From a virus: a stretch of DNA of 50,282 nt. The notes below the pieces were generated by a model. The model was not told the origin of the DNA, did not search any database, and worked only from the letters and a program-made list of their open reading frames with translations. This document shows, in pieces, positions 26,901-34,696 of the stretch (the stretch's first letter is position 1; every line of letters starts with the position of its first letter). Made by a program: the position numbers and the translations under genes. Location of the stretch: the IMG/VR virus record IMGVR_UViG_3300040801_001405, positions 1 through 50,282 of that record, one strand, 5' to 3'.

Positions 26901-27209
26901 GATGCAACTACTCCTACTCCTAACGCAATCCAAGGATTCGTTAATGCGTCGGGTGGTGCGACTCACGGTGGTACGAGAACCGTATCCAGTGGTACGACAT
27001 CAATTACGTTTACGTACGACTATGATAACAACATCCAGCGTGGATCGGCTTCGGCTGGTGTAGATGCTCCGGTAACACTTGTTGCCATTGGTGCTCCGGT
27101 TGGACAGTTCGTTATTGCAACGGGTACTATTACCGAAACTACGGGTATTACAATCTCGGCGGTTGCCGCTCTGGAACGAAATTATTCTGGCTCGCTCACG
27201 GCATCATAA
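23964..27209 (+). CDS. Giant tail fibre structural protein, 1081 aa
   Basis: This is one of the largest genes of the window. The N-terminal region contains a module with GDAVVYRAGTTADTN and DGSVYYVIRVDANTISLAT, recurring at about residues 610-650 as GDRIVYDINGG and DGRVYYASVVSANTFYVC. A second repeated type (ASGVIPGDILQITDISSSE; TTDGVTVDDILLLTN; EGDMIEISGSTSNDG) looks like stacked small beta domains. A central part (LFVRKKGRTYAGSEISDIG) matches (NLYTRKKVRTAGW). It has its own late promoter. The homing endonuclease directly downstream suggests that this conserved gene marks the insertion point. Confidence 0.78.
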   Translation: MAIITDPDLLSRADVIFGTASQEISIYPVGDTERNGTGVEYVDCWIETNGTVESSQDFSTDSVAAGDVVAILVGPNAGHYYVNGVSTVTLTLTDVDDGTSGAATTGLTVAQTSYTEGTDTTTSQITISTHGYVTGDAVVYRAGTTADTNLSDGSVYYVIRVDANTISLATTYANAIAGTAITLADDGTGTSTLDKRIIIQVFNNGASTSEQIGGNDTSGVGDGDVLDGVTLQAIYSFAKEEWRVDSLVTDVDSNSYNDDLIRHQFPFEAITSEQFEVGGGTSHDNWNWFNLYTRKKVRTAGWAEKTETGTGDLARETGIITLGALDSDAQVYYQQTSVVTNKTDFTFLGPVNEALNIYADASADNTPEDDFTTFLKLFVRKKGRTYAGSEISDIGVTTIQTIVNRFPLSHTVDSAITISDGQLLATNPYKFPAAPTAIVTGSDGSKTTDQLTFTSTGSTFQASGVIPGDILQITDISSSEIGYYEIASVDTDTQVTIKEVETVSGSDFAFGTGWAATESSLDFSIFSSVLTPAPGTTTLRDSGTLVDGTATGLVDATGATGTLTDTGGVNFTTDGVTVDDILLLTNAYDITFNASSDVGSDLVTFANHNLRTGDRIVYDINGGTAIGGLTDGRVYYASVVSANTFYVCATLDDAWTRAYGDSDQISLTAGSSENHIFNAVELNGCYPITSVAATSLTVNTTDNQFPSTSKTAGTRYRVVEAGMYLEYRDKTVDQFNDTQATTPLTDLDFSGLNTITIAGPDFDFEDDAGSTVQISEGDMIEISGSTSNDGRYTVASRTSGTEIVVKESLVANDTNDHAGVTISVKQGFNRTIGSGDFSFNWRLTGNGGTLQDCFQFVQKELRGDVSIDCGPGTFVPSGNSGLVGFIGNINDLLMNFSTPTGTGLNMIIDNLASNDINNATFNDHADTARNYPFTSSGSLVFNPNLTNDQNSKYWLFFTNDDDGDNLGRDYGTENAIVVEDATTPTPNAIQGFVNASGGATHGGTRTVSSGTTSITFTYDYDNNIQRGSASAGVDAPVTLVAIGAPVGQFVIATGTITETTGITISAVAALERNYSGSLTAS

Positions 27210-27217
27210 GATAAATA
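27210..27217 (+). promoter_or_regulatory. Late-promoter-like GATAAATA
   Basis: GATAAATA directly follows the stop codon of the giant fibre gene and lies 33 bases before the ATG of the homing endonuclease gene. Confidence 0.5.
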
Positions 27218-27250
27218 GTATACAAATGTTGCAAAACATGGTATACTATA

Positions 27251-28738
27251 ATGATGGACGAACTAGAAGATTTTATTCAAGAGAAACTGCTTGATAAAAC
27301 AGGAAGGTTATCTTCCTCAAGATCGGAAAGCTGGGTGGCTAAAAACCACCCGGCTTTTCTTATGTCTATTAAAAAGCAAACCGACTTTATGCCTGAGGAT
27401 ACTAAATTTGGCATTCGTTTGAATTTGATACTAAGTCATATCACTGAACTTCCGACATGCTTAAGCTGTGGTAAGGATATCATTCCCAAAAGAGGACAAG
27501 CACAATACATTCCTAAATTCTGTTCTAACAGATGTGCTCAAATTAACGCAAGTACACGCCAAAAGATTACTGATACTAATATCGAAAGGTATGGCGTTGA
27601 CTGCCATTTACGTGCCGAAATCAAGGAGAAGAATCTAAAAGAAAAATATGGTGTAACCAACCCATCTCAGTTAGATTGGGTTCAGGACAAGAAAAGGAAA
27701 AATGCTATTGAACGATATGGCGTTTTATATCAACAAAAGCACTTGCATATTGACAAGATTCACTTATTGTCAGACGTGGAGTACCTTAGTAATACGAACC
27801 GTGTTGATATTATGGCGGATACTGGTATATCCCAAAGCCATCTATCTAAAATATTATTAAGATTGGGCATAACCGATGGTATAAAAAGTCACCCCGAAGA
27901 ATCAGTTGCTGACTTTGTAAAAAGCATATACGAGGGTGAAATAATTCGTAATTCCCGTTCCATTATTGCTCCGAATGAATTAGATATCTATCTTCCAGAA
28001 CACAAGCTCGCAATTGAATTGCATGGGCTATTTTGGCATGCTGAGCAGAAAAAAGGCAAATGGTATCACCGCGACAAACTTTTACAGTGTGAGAAACAAG
28101 GCATCAAGTTATTACAAATATATGAAAATGAATGGGCAAATGAAAGAACATCCAAAATATGGAAATCAATTATATCCCACAATATAAATCAATCTCGTAG
28201 AATATACGCTAGAAAAACAAACATCAGAATACCAACCAAGCAAGAGGAAAGATCTTTTCTCGAAGCCAATCATATTCAAGGATTTGTGGGGTCTAGAGTT
28301 ACATATGGGTTGTATCGCGGGGATGAACTGGTTGCTTTGATGTCGTTTGGCAAGCCTAGATTTAACAAAGCATATGGTTGGGAATTGTTAAGATATTGTT
28401 GTAAATTAAACACAACAGTGGTGGGCGGGGCTAGCAAGCTATTTAATCAGTTTGTATCCAAACATACCGGATCTGTTATTACTTATGCAGATAGAAGATA
28501 CTCCGATGGGGGATTATACAGGGCATTGGGTTTTGAAGAAGGATCACCGTCACCTCCCTGCTCACAGTATATTATTAATTGGAAGGAAACTCGTAATAGA
28601 ATACAATTTCAAAAACACAAACTATCCAAAATATTAGATGATTTTGATCCAGCGCTAACTGCTTATCAAAATTGTTTAAATAACGGCTACGATAGAATAT
28701 GGGACGCCGGTAACAGAGTGTTTAGTTATCATATTTGA
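27251..28738 (+). CDS. Vsr-like (EDxHD) homing endonuclease
   Basis: A 495-aa free-standing nuclease of the EDxHD family related to I-Bth0305I and Vsr. The N-terminal part has a zinc-ribbon-like pattern C70-x2-C73 and C91-x3-C95, then short ERYG repeats. The nuclease core has Glu243 and Asp245 (NELDIYLPE), His263 (LHGLFWHAE), His273 and Asp275 (YHRDK), then GIKLLQIYENEW. The C-terminal half (VGSRVTYGLYRGDELVALMS) is the domain commonly fused to such enzymes. It sits between structural genes, as expected of a mobile gene. A terminator-like hairpin lies inside its 5' end, where the encoded SESWVAKNHPAFL still looks like real protein. Confidence 0.88.
   Translation: MMDELEDFIQEKLLDKTGRLSSSRSESWVAKNHPAFLMSIKKQTDFMPEDTKFGIRLNLILSHITELPTCLSCGKDIIPKRGQAQYIPKFCSNRCAQINASTRQKITDTNIERYGVDCHLRAEIKEKNLKEKYGVTNPSQLDWVQDKKRKNAIERYGVLYQQKHLHIDKIHLLSDVEYLSNTNRVDIMADTGISQSHLSKILLRLGITDGIKSHPEESVADFVKSIYEGEIIRNSRSIIAPNELDIYLPEHKLAIELHGLFWHAEQKKGKWYHRDKLLQCEKQGIKLLQIYENEWANERTSKIWKSIISHNINQSRRIYARKTNIRIPTKQEERSFLEANHIQGFVGSRVTYGLYRGDELVALMSFGKPRFNKAYGWELLRYCCKLNTTVVGGASKLFNQFVSKHTGSVITYADRRYSDGGLYRALGFEEGSPSPPCSQYIINWKETRNRIQFQKHKLSKILDDFDPALTAYQNCLNNGYDRIWDAGNRVFSYHI
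27329..27361 (+). terminator. Terminator-like hairpin inside the homing endonuclease 5' end
   Basis: AGCTGGGTGG (27329-27338) pairs with CCACCCGGCT (27346-27355), ten pairs with one wobble and loop CTAAAAA, and TTTTCTT follows. It would end transcripts from the fibre gene yet lies inside codons 27-37 of the endonuclease. Confidence 0.6.
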
Positions 28739-28786
28739 AATCGACGAAAATTAACTCTAAACTTTAATCATCAGTGTAATAATAAC

Positions 28787-28794
28787 GATAAATA
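28787..28794 (+). promoter_or_regulatory. Late-promoter-like GATAAATA
   Basis: GATAAATA followed by C lies 48 bases before the ATG at 28843, downstream of the homing endonuclease stop. Confidence 0.6.
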
Positions 28795-28842
28795 CATAAG
28801 AGTACATTTTTTGTACTCCCACACATTTTAATGGAGATAGTG

Positions 28843-29268
28843 ATGTCAAAACATCAATTTACAGACGAACAACTGCTGAACATGGCCAAGGGGGTACCCC
28901 AATCCGATGACGAAAGAGAAATGCTAGATCAAGCGGCTCATGTGGCAAAATGGATGGAAATTCCAGAAAAGAGCAAATATCTATTAACCAAACGCCGCGA
29001 AATACGTAGGGGTATTTTTACTATTATTAAACGTTTGCGAAGAAACTTGGAAATAACTCCCGAACTCAAGGCATTGATGTCCATTATTGAACCTCAATTA
29101 AACGCTGATCTACAAATGACGTGGGCTACGTTTACCTTTAACTGGGATATACACCCATTTGAAACCACAACGGTCATTCAAAAGCACGAATGGTTCTCAG
29201 CTGGTGGTCGTTATGACGAACTCGGCTCCCTTGAACCACCAGCGTTTACTGAACAGGAAATTTCATGA
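28843..29268 (+). CDS. Unknown protein, 141 aa
   Basis: I chose ATG 28843 (MSKHQFTDEQLL), which follows GGAGA, over an ATG 12 bases upstream that overlaps that site. The protein is helical and highly charged (MEIPEKSKYLLTKRREIRRG; IKRLRRNLEITPELKALMS), with an aromatic C-terminal part (TWATFTFNWDIHPFE). It is co-transcribed with the next gene by an ATGA overlap. No family is recognised. Confidence 0.7.
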   Translation: MSKHQFTDEQLLNMAKGVPQSDDEREMLDQAAHVAKWMEIPEKSKYLLTKRREIRRGIFTIIKRLRRNLEITPELKALMSIIEPQLNADLQMTWATFTFNWDIHPFETTTVIQKHEWFSAGGRYDELGSLEPPAFTEQEIS

Positions 29269-29816
29269 AAATTTTATACACCCTTGGAAATTTTGCTTCC
29301 TCTGCACACCAAGTCATATTATACACGATGAATACGGAAAACATTGCCAAAGAAAATTTTCAAATTGTGGCAGAAAAATGTTTTGACGAGGCCTTGCAGT
29401 CAAAAAATAGAATTTTTATGAAACAACAGGACGACATGAATGCACAACTGCCGTCCGTTAGTGACGTCATCTGGGTCCAAACAACAGGCAATCAATGGAT
29501 TGCCGTGGGACTATGGCAAAAAACACCTGATAGCGACATAGACGTTGATGGTTTTCGCAAAGTACTAAAAAGTGTGGGGAAAAAGGCGGTTGAATTAAAG
29601 CAACCAATTGTTTCCATGCCACTACTTACGCTAAATGAAGATTTAGATTTATGGGACGAACTGTATCCTGTGATTGAAGAAGAGCTAGGAGCGTTTAATA
29701 TCCAAGTAATCGTGCATATTCCGACGGAAGAACAGATCATTGCGGTTCTTGATCGTATTGGCGGTGAAATTCAAAGTTACACTGTTAAGCCCAAGGTTAT
29801 GATACGATTCGCATAG
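29265..29816 (+). CDS. Macro-domain-like protein, 183 aa
   Basis: It starts in an ATGA overlap. The arrangement SDVIWVQTTGNQWIAVGLWQ, a helix (GFRKVLKSVGKKAVELKQ), the strand PIVSMPLL, a helix (LWDELYPVIEEELG) and the strand IQVIVHIP is that of macro (ADP-ribose-binding) domains. The family glycine-rich loop is not evident, so binding may be lost or the similarity superficial. If it binds ADP-ribose it could counter host NAD-based defence, which is inference only. Confidence 0.45.
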   Translation: MKILYTLGNFASSAHQVILYTMNTENIAKENFQIVAEKCFDEALQSKNRIFMKQQDDMNAQLPSVSDVIWVQTTGNQWIAVGLWQKTPDSDIDVDGFRKVLKSVGKKAVELKQPIVSMPLLTLNEDLDLWDELYPVIEEELGAFNIQVIVHIPTEEQIIAVLDRIGGEIQSYTVKPKVMIRFA

Positions 29817-29827
29817 TTACAAAAAAA

Positions 29828-29835
29828 GATAAATA
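29828..29835 (+). promoter_or_regulatory. Late-promoter-like GATAAATA
   Basis: GATAAATA followed by G lies 34 bases before the ATG at 29870 of a structural gene. Confidence 0.65.
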
Positions 29836-29869
29836 GTGAAAACAAAATAAAGTATTTAGGATCATACAA

Positions 29870-31459
29870 ATGGCGCGATTACATGGAAAATTTTCAGAAA
29901 TTAGAATTCCTCCACAAAGCACTGGCCCACGTATTCAAAATTTGCGCTACCAGAACTTAGAATTAACTAATATTGTTGGTGGCACTGTTAAAAAGGGAAT
30001 GGATATAGTCGGGGTGACCAGCTCGGCAGCAGGAGAAATCGTCGATAAAAACGCCGTTGCCACAACAGACATAGTTGTTTTATTCGATAATGTAAGTGCA
30101 TCTCTGTCTTTCGTTGACGGAGAAACTGTTAACATCGACGACGGGGCTATTACTGCTACGGTTAACAGCCCAACCGATTCCTACGTTAATATGACTCAGA
30201 TCGTTGATGCTCGAAACCCACATCAGGGCCAATTTGTAGATCCAGAAGGCGCGGCATATGTTCGTTATAAGGAAGGGGATCAACTGCTGGACGCATTCGG
30301 CCTTGCTATGACAACAAGTAGACAGATTTTAGCAGCATGGTCTTTTCAATATAGTTCCTCGCCTCCGGGAATAGCAACCGAAACTACTGGTTCTGCGTCT
30401 GGAACACATTTGCCAGACGAATCGTCATATCGTCTAGATGTTGGTTCTGGCGCAACGGACTCTTATGTGCTACAGTCCCATCGATGGTTTCCTTATACGC
30501 CGGGCGTTGGTCGTGAATGCATTTATACCTTGGCGTGCGGTGATACAGGAAAAGAAAACAACATCCGAAGATGGGGGATGTATGACGACAACAATGGTGT
30601 GTTTTTCGAGTTAAACGAAACAACTGTGGATGTTGTTCTTCGATCAAACGTAACGGGAACTCCCGTAGATACGCACATCAATAAAGATGATTGGAACGGC
30701 GATGTGCTAGATGGATCGGGGGAGGCCAACAACCTGTCGAGGCACAACCTAGACGTCACGAAATATAACATTTACTGGATAGATTATCAGTGGTTAGGTG
30801 CCGGGAGAGTGCGCTTTGGTGTGTATGCGGCAAGCGGGGAACGCGTCACGTGTCACACGATTGAAAACGCTAACACATTATCGACTGTTTATATGACAAC
30901 GGGAAGTCTTCCAGCTCGCGCAGAAAACACCAACACGGGACTTACGTCCGGAACCACATCTTTGAAATTAACGTGTGGTTCCATCGTGGACAGCAAAGTG
31001 CAACAAACCTCCGCTATTCCCCCTACCTATAGCTGGAATCGTACTGGGGTTTCTGTTGGAACATCCGAGACGTTAATAGTAAACATACGCTCAGCTACCG
31101 CGTTTAACGGAATAACAAATAGAATGGTTAGTACGGCCTTGAGGGGGACGGTGCTTTCTAATACTTCCCCGCTAGTTGTGCGAATATACCAACAAGCGAC
31201 CATCGGGGGGTCCCCCAGTTGGTCTCAACCAACCCCATCAAGCCCATTAGAAGTAGATGTATCTGGAACGTTTTCTGGAGGACAAGAAGTCGCTTCTTTT
31301 CTTGTCGGAGTAGCCGAAGGACAGGCCGAAGACTTAAGTTTCCTGAGCGTCCATCCCTTGGCAAACGGAAGCGCATCGTTGTCGTATACTGTTACCGCGC
31401 AGAGCTTAGATGCCGCATCAGATACGGCGCTGTCATTCGTATGGTTCGACAGTGGATAA
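29870..31459 (+). CDS. Virion structural protein, 529 aa
   Basis: A beta-rich structural protein with features I associate with a conserved tail/baseplate-associated family of T4-like marine phages: DARNPHQGQFVDPEG, GLAMTTSRQILAAWSFQYS, KYNIYWIDYQWLGAGRVRFG and STVYMTTGSLPARAE. An N-terminal Gly/Val/Asp-rich module (TVKKGMDIVGVTSSAAGEI) is like those of the fibre genes. It has its own late promoter and is followed by two further structural genes. The exact virion location is unknown. Confidence 0.75.
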   Translation: MARLHGKFSEIRIPPQSTGPRIQNLRYQNLELTNIVGGTVKKGMDIVGVTSSAAGEIVDKNAVATTDIVVLFDNVSASLSFVDGETVNIDDGAITATVNSPTDSYVNMTQIVDARNPHQGQFVDPEGAAYVRYKEGDQLLDAFGLAMTTSRQILAAWSFQYSSSPPGIATETTGSASGTHLPDESSYRLDVGSGATDSYVLQSHRWFPYTPGVGRECIYTLACGDTGKENNIRRWGMYDDNNGVFFELNETTVDVVLRSNVTGTPVDTHINKDDWNGDVLDGSGEANNLSRHNLDVTKYNIYWIDYQWLGAGRVRFGVYAASGERVTCHTIENANTLSTVYMTTGSLPARAENTNTGLTSGTTSLKLTCGSIVDSKVQQTSAIPPTYSWNRTGVSVGTSETLIVNIRSATAFNGITNRMVSTALRGTVLSNTSPLVVRIYQQATIGGSPSWSQPTPSSPLEVDVSGTFSGGQEVASFLVGVAEGQAEDLSFLSVHPLANGSASLSYTVTAQSLDAASDTALSFVWFDSG

Positions 31460-31465
31460 AGAATC

Positions 31466-32083
31466 GTGGTACTTTCCAACACTACATATTATAACCTTGA
31501 ATGGGACTATTGGCAGCTTTATCACAAGGTAACGTTTGATGGTCCAAATCGTCTCATTCTTGTTAACGAAGGCGAAACAAACCTCAATGTAACTGAAGAT
31601 ATATATAGTGCTTGGAAAGAGTGGATTCAATTTGATAGTGTTGCACATTTTAATTCAGGCTTTGTTCAGGCAATGACAACAACGGGTGGCGATCCGCTTC
31701 CCGGCGAAGAAGCACTTGATGCTACTTTCTTCTTGATTAACGGTTGGAAAATAAAACCTTATCCCGGATCTTATAATTTGACCATCACCGGTAACATATT
31801 TGACGTGAACGGCGAAAATATTATCACTCCAGCTGACCGAAGGCTTGGGGTAGAAAACAATATTACAATTTCACTAGAATTGTCGGCTATTGTGAGACGG
31901 TTGGGCACACTTACGACGGGCGCTGATGAAACTAAAATTGATGAAATTTGGAAGATACATGGTCTTGATGCTGACAATCCAATGGTGGTCAACAACACTG
32001 GCCGACGGGTTAGTACTACCATTATTCAGACATTCAGCGAAGATGACCCAGATCCCGGCTCTATAACCACACGCAGGACATAA
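31466..32083 (+). CDS. Baseplate/tail structural protein, 205 aa
   Basis: It starts at GTG 31466, six bases after the previous stop. The segments NVTEDIYSAWKEWIQF, LDATFFLINGWKIKPYPG and LTITGNIFDVNGENII form a pattern that recurs in small tail or baseplate proteins of many phages. The C-terminal region (ADETKIDEIWKIHGLDADNP) is helical. It is cotranslated with the 529-aa protein and the next structural gene. Confidence 0.7.
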   Translation: MVLSNTTYYNLEWDYWQLYHKVTFDGPNRLILVNEGETNLNVTEDIYSAWKEWIQFDSVAHFNSGFVQAMTTTGGDPLPGEEALDATFFLINGWKIKPYPGSYNLTITGNIFDVNGENIITPADRRLGVENNITISLELSAIVRRLGTLTTGADETKIDEIWKIHGLDADNPMVVNNTGRRVSTTIIQTFSEDDPDPGSITTRRT

Positions 32084-32086
32084 AAC

Positions 32087-32992
32087 ATGACTATTTATAT
32101 TTGGGATCCTGCCAACGGTTATGAAAAGGGGACCTCCCTGCATATTAGTTCGCAGGGTTTTGTACCTACCAACCCTCCGCTAACCATAGCCTCACAGGGC
32201 TTTATTTTACCCGTAGTATCGGATATACATATTCGATTGGGCGGTAGCGCCGACGTCACAGTTCCATCACATTACGTATCCGAAGGAATAATCTTCATAG
32301 ACGGCGCAATAGCTCCTGTTATTGTTGAACTTGCTGGGCAAACCATATATGACTACACCGGATCGGGTACTTTGGACACTGGTGGAGATGCTCCGTTTAT
32401 CATTGATAGTGATGGAAATGTTGTTTATGATTATTCGTCCACTGGATCGGAATTGGGTGGCGGACCCGTATTGAGCGGTAATGTTGGTGTAGAATATATA
32501 CCCGGAACTGGTTTGGTTCCAGAAAGAGGTGGTCGTGGTGTTGTTTCGGTTGGCTTACTTCGACGAAAAGCGAAAATACTCACCCCCAACATATATATAT
32601 GGCACGCGCCTTTATTAAGACGGTTTGCGTTGAAATTAACGGGATCGGCTGATGTTGAATTTAAAGCTTCAGAGAAATTTACATTCCTGAAAACTTTAAA
32701 TAAAATCCCCACAAGTCCAATTCCAGAAAAACCTGAATTTTTACTTGCGATTAACAAATATATTGAATTAATTCCTAAATCATATCAACACAGCGACAAC
32801 AGCGGCAAATTATCTTTTACTGGACATGCATCCGTAGAATTTCTATCTTCCCCGTATGGAGTCGATATTCAGAAAGATGATATAGAAATCCTCTTGATGG
32901 TAATGGACGAAACGCCCACCGTTGTATTATCCCAAGACGCAAAAATAAATCAGTTACGTAAAGAAGACTCCTTGTTATTGGACCTTATCTAA
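32087..32992 (+). CDS. Putative structural protein, 301 aa
   Basis: It begins three bases after the preceding stop. It contains short repeated strands (SQGFVPTNPPLTIASQGFIL; LGGSADVTVPSHY ... LTGSADVEFKASEK ... FTGHASVEFLSSP), so the GSADV element occurs three times in the same chain. A Gly-rich middle (GSELGGGPVLSGNVGVEYIP) separates them. This suggests a modular surface protein. It is the last gene of the structural block; no terminator hairpin is seen before the next promoter. Confidence 0.65.
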   Translation: MTIYIWDPANGYEKGTSLHISSQGFVPTNPPLTIASQGFILPVVSDIHIRLGGSADVTVPSHYVSEGIIFIDGAIAPVIVELAGQTIYDYTGSGTLDTGGDAPFIIDSDGNVVYDYSSTGSELGGGPVLSGNVGVEYIPGTGLVPERGGRGVVSVGLLRRKAKILTPNIYIWHAPLLRRFALKLTGSADVEFKASEKFTFLKTLNKIPTSPIPEKPEFLLAINKYIELIPKSYQHSDNSGKLSFTGHASVEFLSSPYGVDIQKDDIEILLMVMDETPTVVLSQDAKINQLRKEDSLLLDLI

Positions 32993-33000
32993 TCACGTTA

Positions 33001-33029
33001 TTGACATTTTCTGGCATCAGTGGTATACT
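33001..33029 (+). promoter_or_regulatory. Sigma70-like promoter giving a leaderless mRNA
   Basis: TTGACA (33001-33006), 17 bases and TATACT (33024-33029). The ATG of the next gene follows after exactly six bases (33036), so the predicted transcript starts at the start codon. Confidence 0.8.
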
Positions 33030-33035
33030 TCCAAT

Positions 33036-33731
33036 ATGCTATCAAATGCCTTGCCAGATAATAAAGAAAAACTCATAGAACAACTGGTTTATTACAAGTT
33101 AACAAATTACCAATACTTGTGTGACGATGATCTTTTTTCAAAGGTCACGCCACCGTATAATGCAAACAAAAATAAAAGAAATATTGTTAGAGAATATGGT
33201 AGAACTAAATTTTTTTCTGAAGTAGTATACTGGAATGCCCCCGATGTGACCTTTTGTATATGGCAGGGACCACCGCTCTTTTATGTCGGGGGAAAAAGAT
33301 TATTTTATGCATACTCTCCGGAAATAGTGAATACAACGCATCACGACCATCTAGTTCCCATGCCAGAATGGAAAGTAAATTATTGCCGTCAACATGTGTT
33401 GCAATACATACATAGAAGTTTACGAAACAACAATAGCCAATTAACTAACACCTTCGTGGTGGGGTTAGATAAGCGGCACTTTTCGATAAAAATAAGAGAT
33501 TTTGAATCTAAGTCTACCGTGGGATCTTCAGAAATGCTTCGAACGCCAATGTTCATAGAAATCCCTGATACCGAAGATGAAAAATTCATAACTGTTATAC
33601 CGTCTGGAACACTGCTGTATTATAAAGAAAACACTCCGGGAACTTTTAAGAAGTCACTTCAAGAACGCAATGTGCAGTTCGATGGTAACCATAGGGTAGA
33701 AATGGTGAACCTTGTTTTGGTACACTGTTGA
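33036..33731 (+). CDS. Unknown protein, 231 aa (probably leaderless)
   Basis: I do not recognise this protein. It is rich in Tyr, Phe and Trp (SEVVYWNAPDVTFCIWQG; FYVGGKRLFYAYSP), has several histidines and shows no catalytic motif. There is no ribosome site; the predicted transcription start coincides with the ATG. The promoter of the next gene lies over its stop codon. It begins the accessory region after the structural genes. Confidence 0.7.
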   Translation: MLSNALPDNKEKLIEQLVYYKLTNYQYLCDDDLFSKVTPPYNANKNKRNIVREYGRTKFFSEVVYWNAPDVTFCIWQGPPLFYVGGKRLFYAYSPEIVNTTHHDHLVPMPEWKVNYCRQHVLQYIHRSLRNNNSQLTNTFVVGLDKRHFSIKIRDFESKSTVGSSEMLRTPMFIEIPDTEDEKFITVIPSGTLLYYKENTPGTFKKSLQERNVQFDGNHRVEMVNLVLVHC

Positions 33732-33756
33732 CAACACTTACACCAATAGGTATAAT
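33728..33756 (+). promoter_or_regulatory. Sigma70-like promoter giving a leaderless mRNA
   Basis: TTGACA (33728-33733), 17 bases and TATAAT (33751-33756). Both hexamers are consensus. The ATG at 33763 lies exactly six bases after the -10 box. Confidence 0.85.
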
Positions 33757-33762
33757 TGGTTT

Positions 33763-34221
33763 ATGAAAGAAGTTCATGTCAAGGACGGGTACCTACACAA
33801 CCGACGCGGCCCAGCCATTATTAGTGGTGAGCATGAGCTTTGGGCAACAAATGGTGTCCCTATATATGATGAACAAACTTTACATGATATGTTCAATGAT
33901 AGTGACGAAGATATCATTTATTTTAAACTATCAAATAAATTTGAAAATCAATCCGACTATTTCAGACACTTAATCAACAAACTCGCAGCCACTAGTCATC
34001 CCACGTGGGCCTTGGGTTTATATCACAGATATAGATTTTCAACAACCAAAAACCCCCAAGGGTATTCGCGCAGACGTATCACCAATGATGTTATAAAAAT
34101 TCGCACAATCAAGCACATCCCATACCTATATCTGTATTATGATGAAAGCCTTTCTGGAAAAAAACACGTAAACTTGTTAGAATGTCTCGAACATTTTAAC
34201 ATTTTCGAGGAATCTGCTTAA
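33763..34221 (+). CDS. Unknown protein with GPA-type repeat, 152 aa (probably leaderless)
   Basis: The start at 33763 (MKEVHVKDGYLHNRRGPA) fits the promoter; the frame stays open to 33712, but that would overlap the promoter. The first 30 residues look like one copy of the HRxxGPAxxx-WxxNGxxH repeat of bacterial and phage proteins (LHNRRGPAII, LWATNGVPI). The next part (MFNDSDEDIIYFKLSNK) closely resembles the C-terminal motif of the array genes at 44.6-49.0 kb. The rest is basic and tyrosine-rich. Function unknown. Confidence 0.7.
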   Translation: MKEVHVKDGYLHNRRGPAIISGEHELWATNGVPIYDEQTLHDMFNDSDEDIIYFKLSNKFENQSDYFRHLINKLAATSHPTWALGLYHRYRFSTTKNPQGYSRRRITNDVIKIRTIKHIPYLYLYYDESLSGKKHVNLLECLEHFNIFEESA

Positions 34222-34222
34222 A

Positions 34223-34696
34223 ATGAATATTTTTGTGTTAGACAAAGACGCTGACCGCTGTGCCAGATACCACAATGACAAGCATGTCATTAAGATGATT
34301 TTAGAATTAGCTCAACTTATGTCAACTGCACATCATGTATGTGAATCTCCCGTCGCTGAAAAGCTTTATCGCAAGACACACGTTAACCATCCCTGTGCTA
34401 TCTGGGTCCGGGAATCCAAAGACAACTACCGATGGACATATGGATTGTTCATGGCATTATCTTCTGAGTATACTTATAGATATGGCAAAACTCACAAAAC
34501 AGTTAGTGAAAAAGCAGAAGCGTTGGGCATTGTGCCACCAAATATACCAGAATTGGGACTTACAGAAATTCCTCAATGTATGCCTGATGACTGCAAAGTT
34601 GAAAGTGATCCAATAGAGGCATATCGCAATTATTACAAACGGCATAAATCACACATTGCATCGTGGAAAGGTAGATCTACGCCCGAATGGTATTAA
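34223..34696 (+). CDS. Conserved phage protein, possibly DNA-glycosylase-like, 157 aa
   Basis: It begins one base after the previous stop. The sequence MNIFVLDKDADRCARYHNDK, then HVIKMILELAQLMSTA, THVNHPCAIWVRESKDNYRW, DPIEAYRNYYKRHK and WKGRSTPEWY follows a pattern I recall from many phages. It may be distantly related to pyrimidine-dimer glycosylases, but this is not proven. It is the last plus-strand gene before a convergent minus gene whose stop abuts it. Confidence 0.7.
   Translation: MNIFVLDKDADRCARYHNDKHVIKMILELAQLMSTAHHVCESPVAEKLYRKTHVNHPCAIWVRESKDNYRWTYGLFMALSSEYTYRYGKTHKTVSEKAEALGIVPPNIPELGLTEIPQCMPDDCKVESDPIEAYRNYYKRHKSHIASWKGRSTPEWY

Noticed and set aside
27229-27252. Sigma70 promoter before the homing endonuclease (TTGCAA ... 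TATACT / TATAAT)
   Set aside because: The spacer is only 7 or 12 bases; the GATAAATA element at 27210 is the better candidate.
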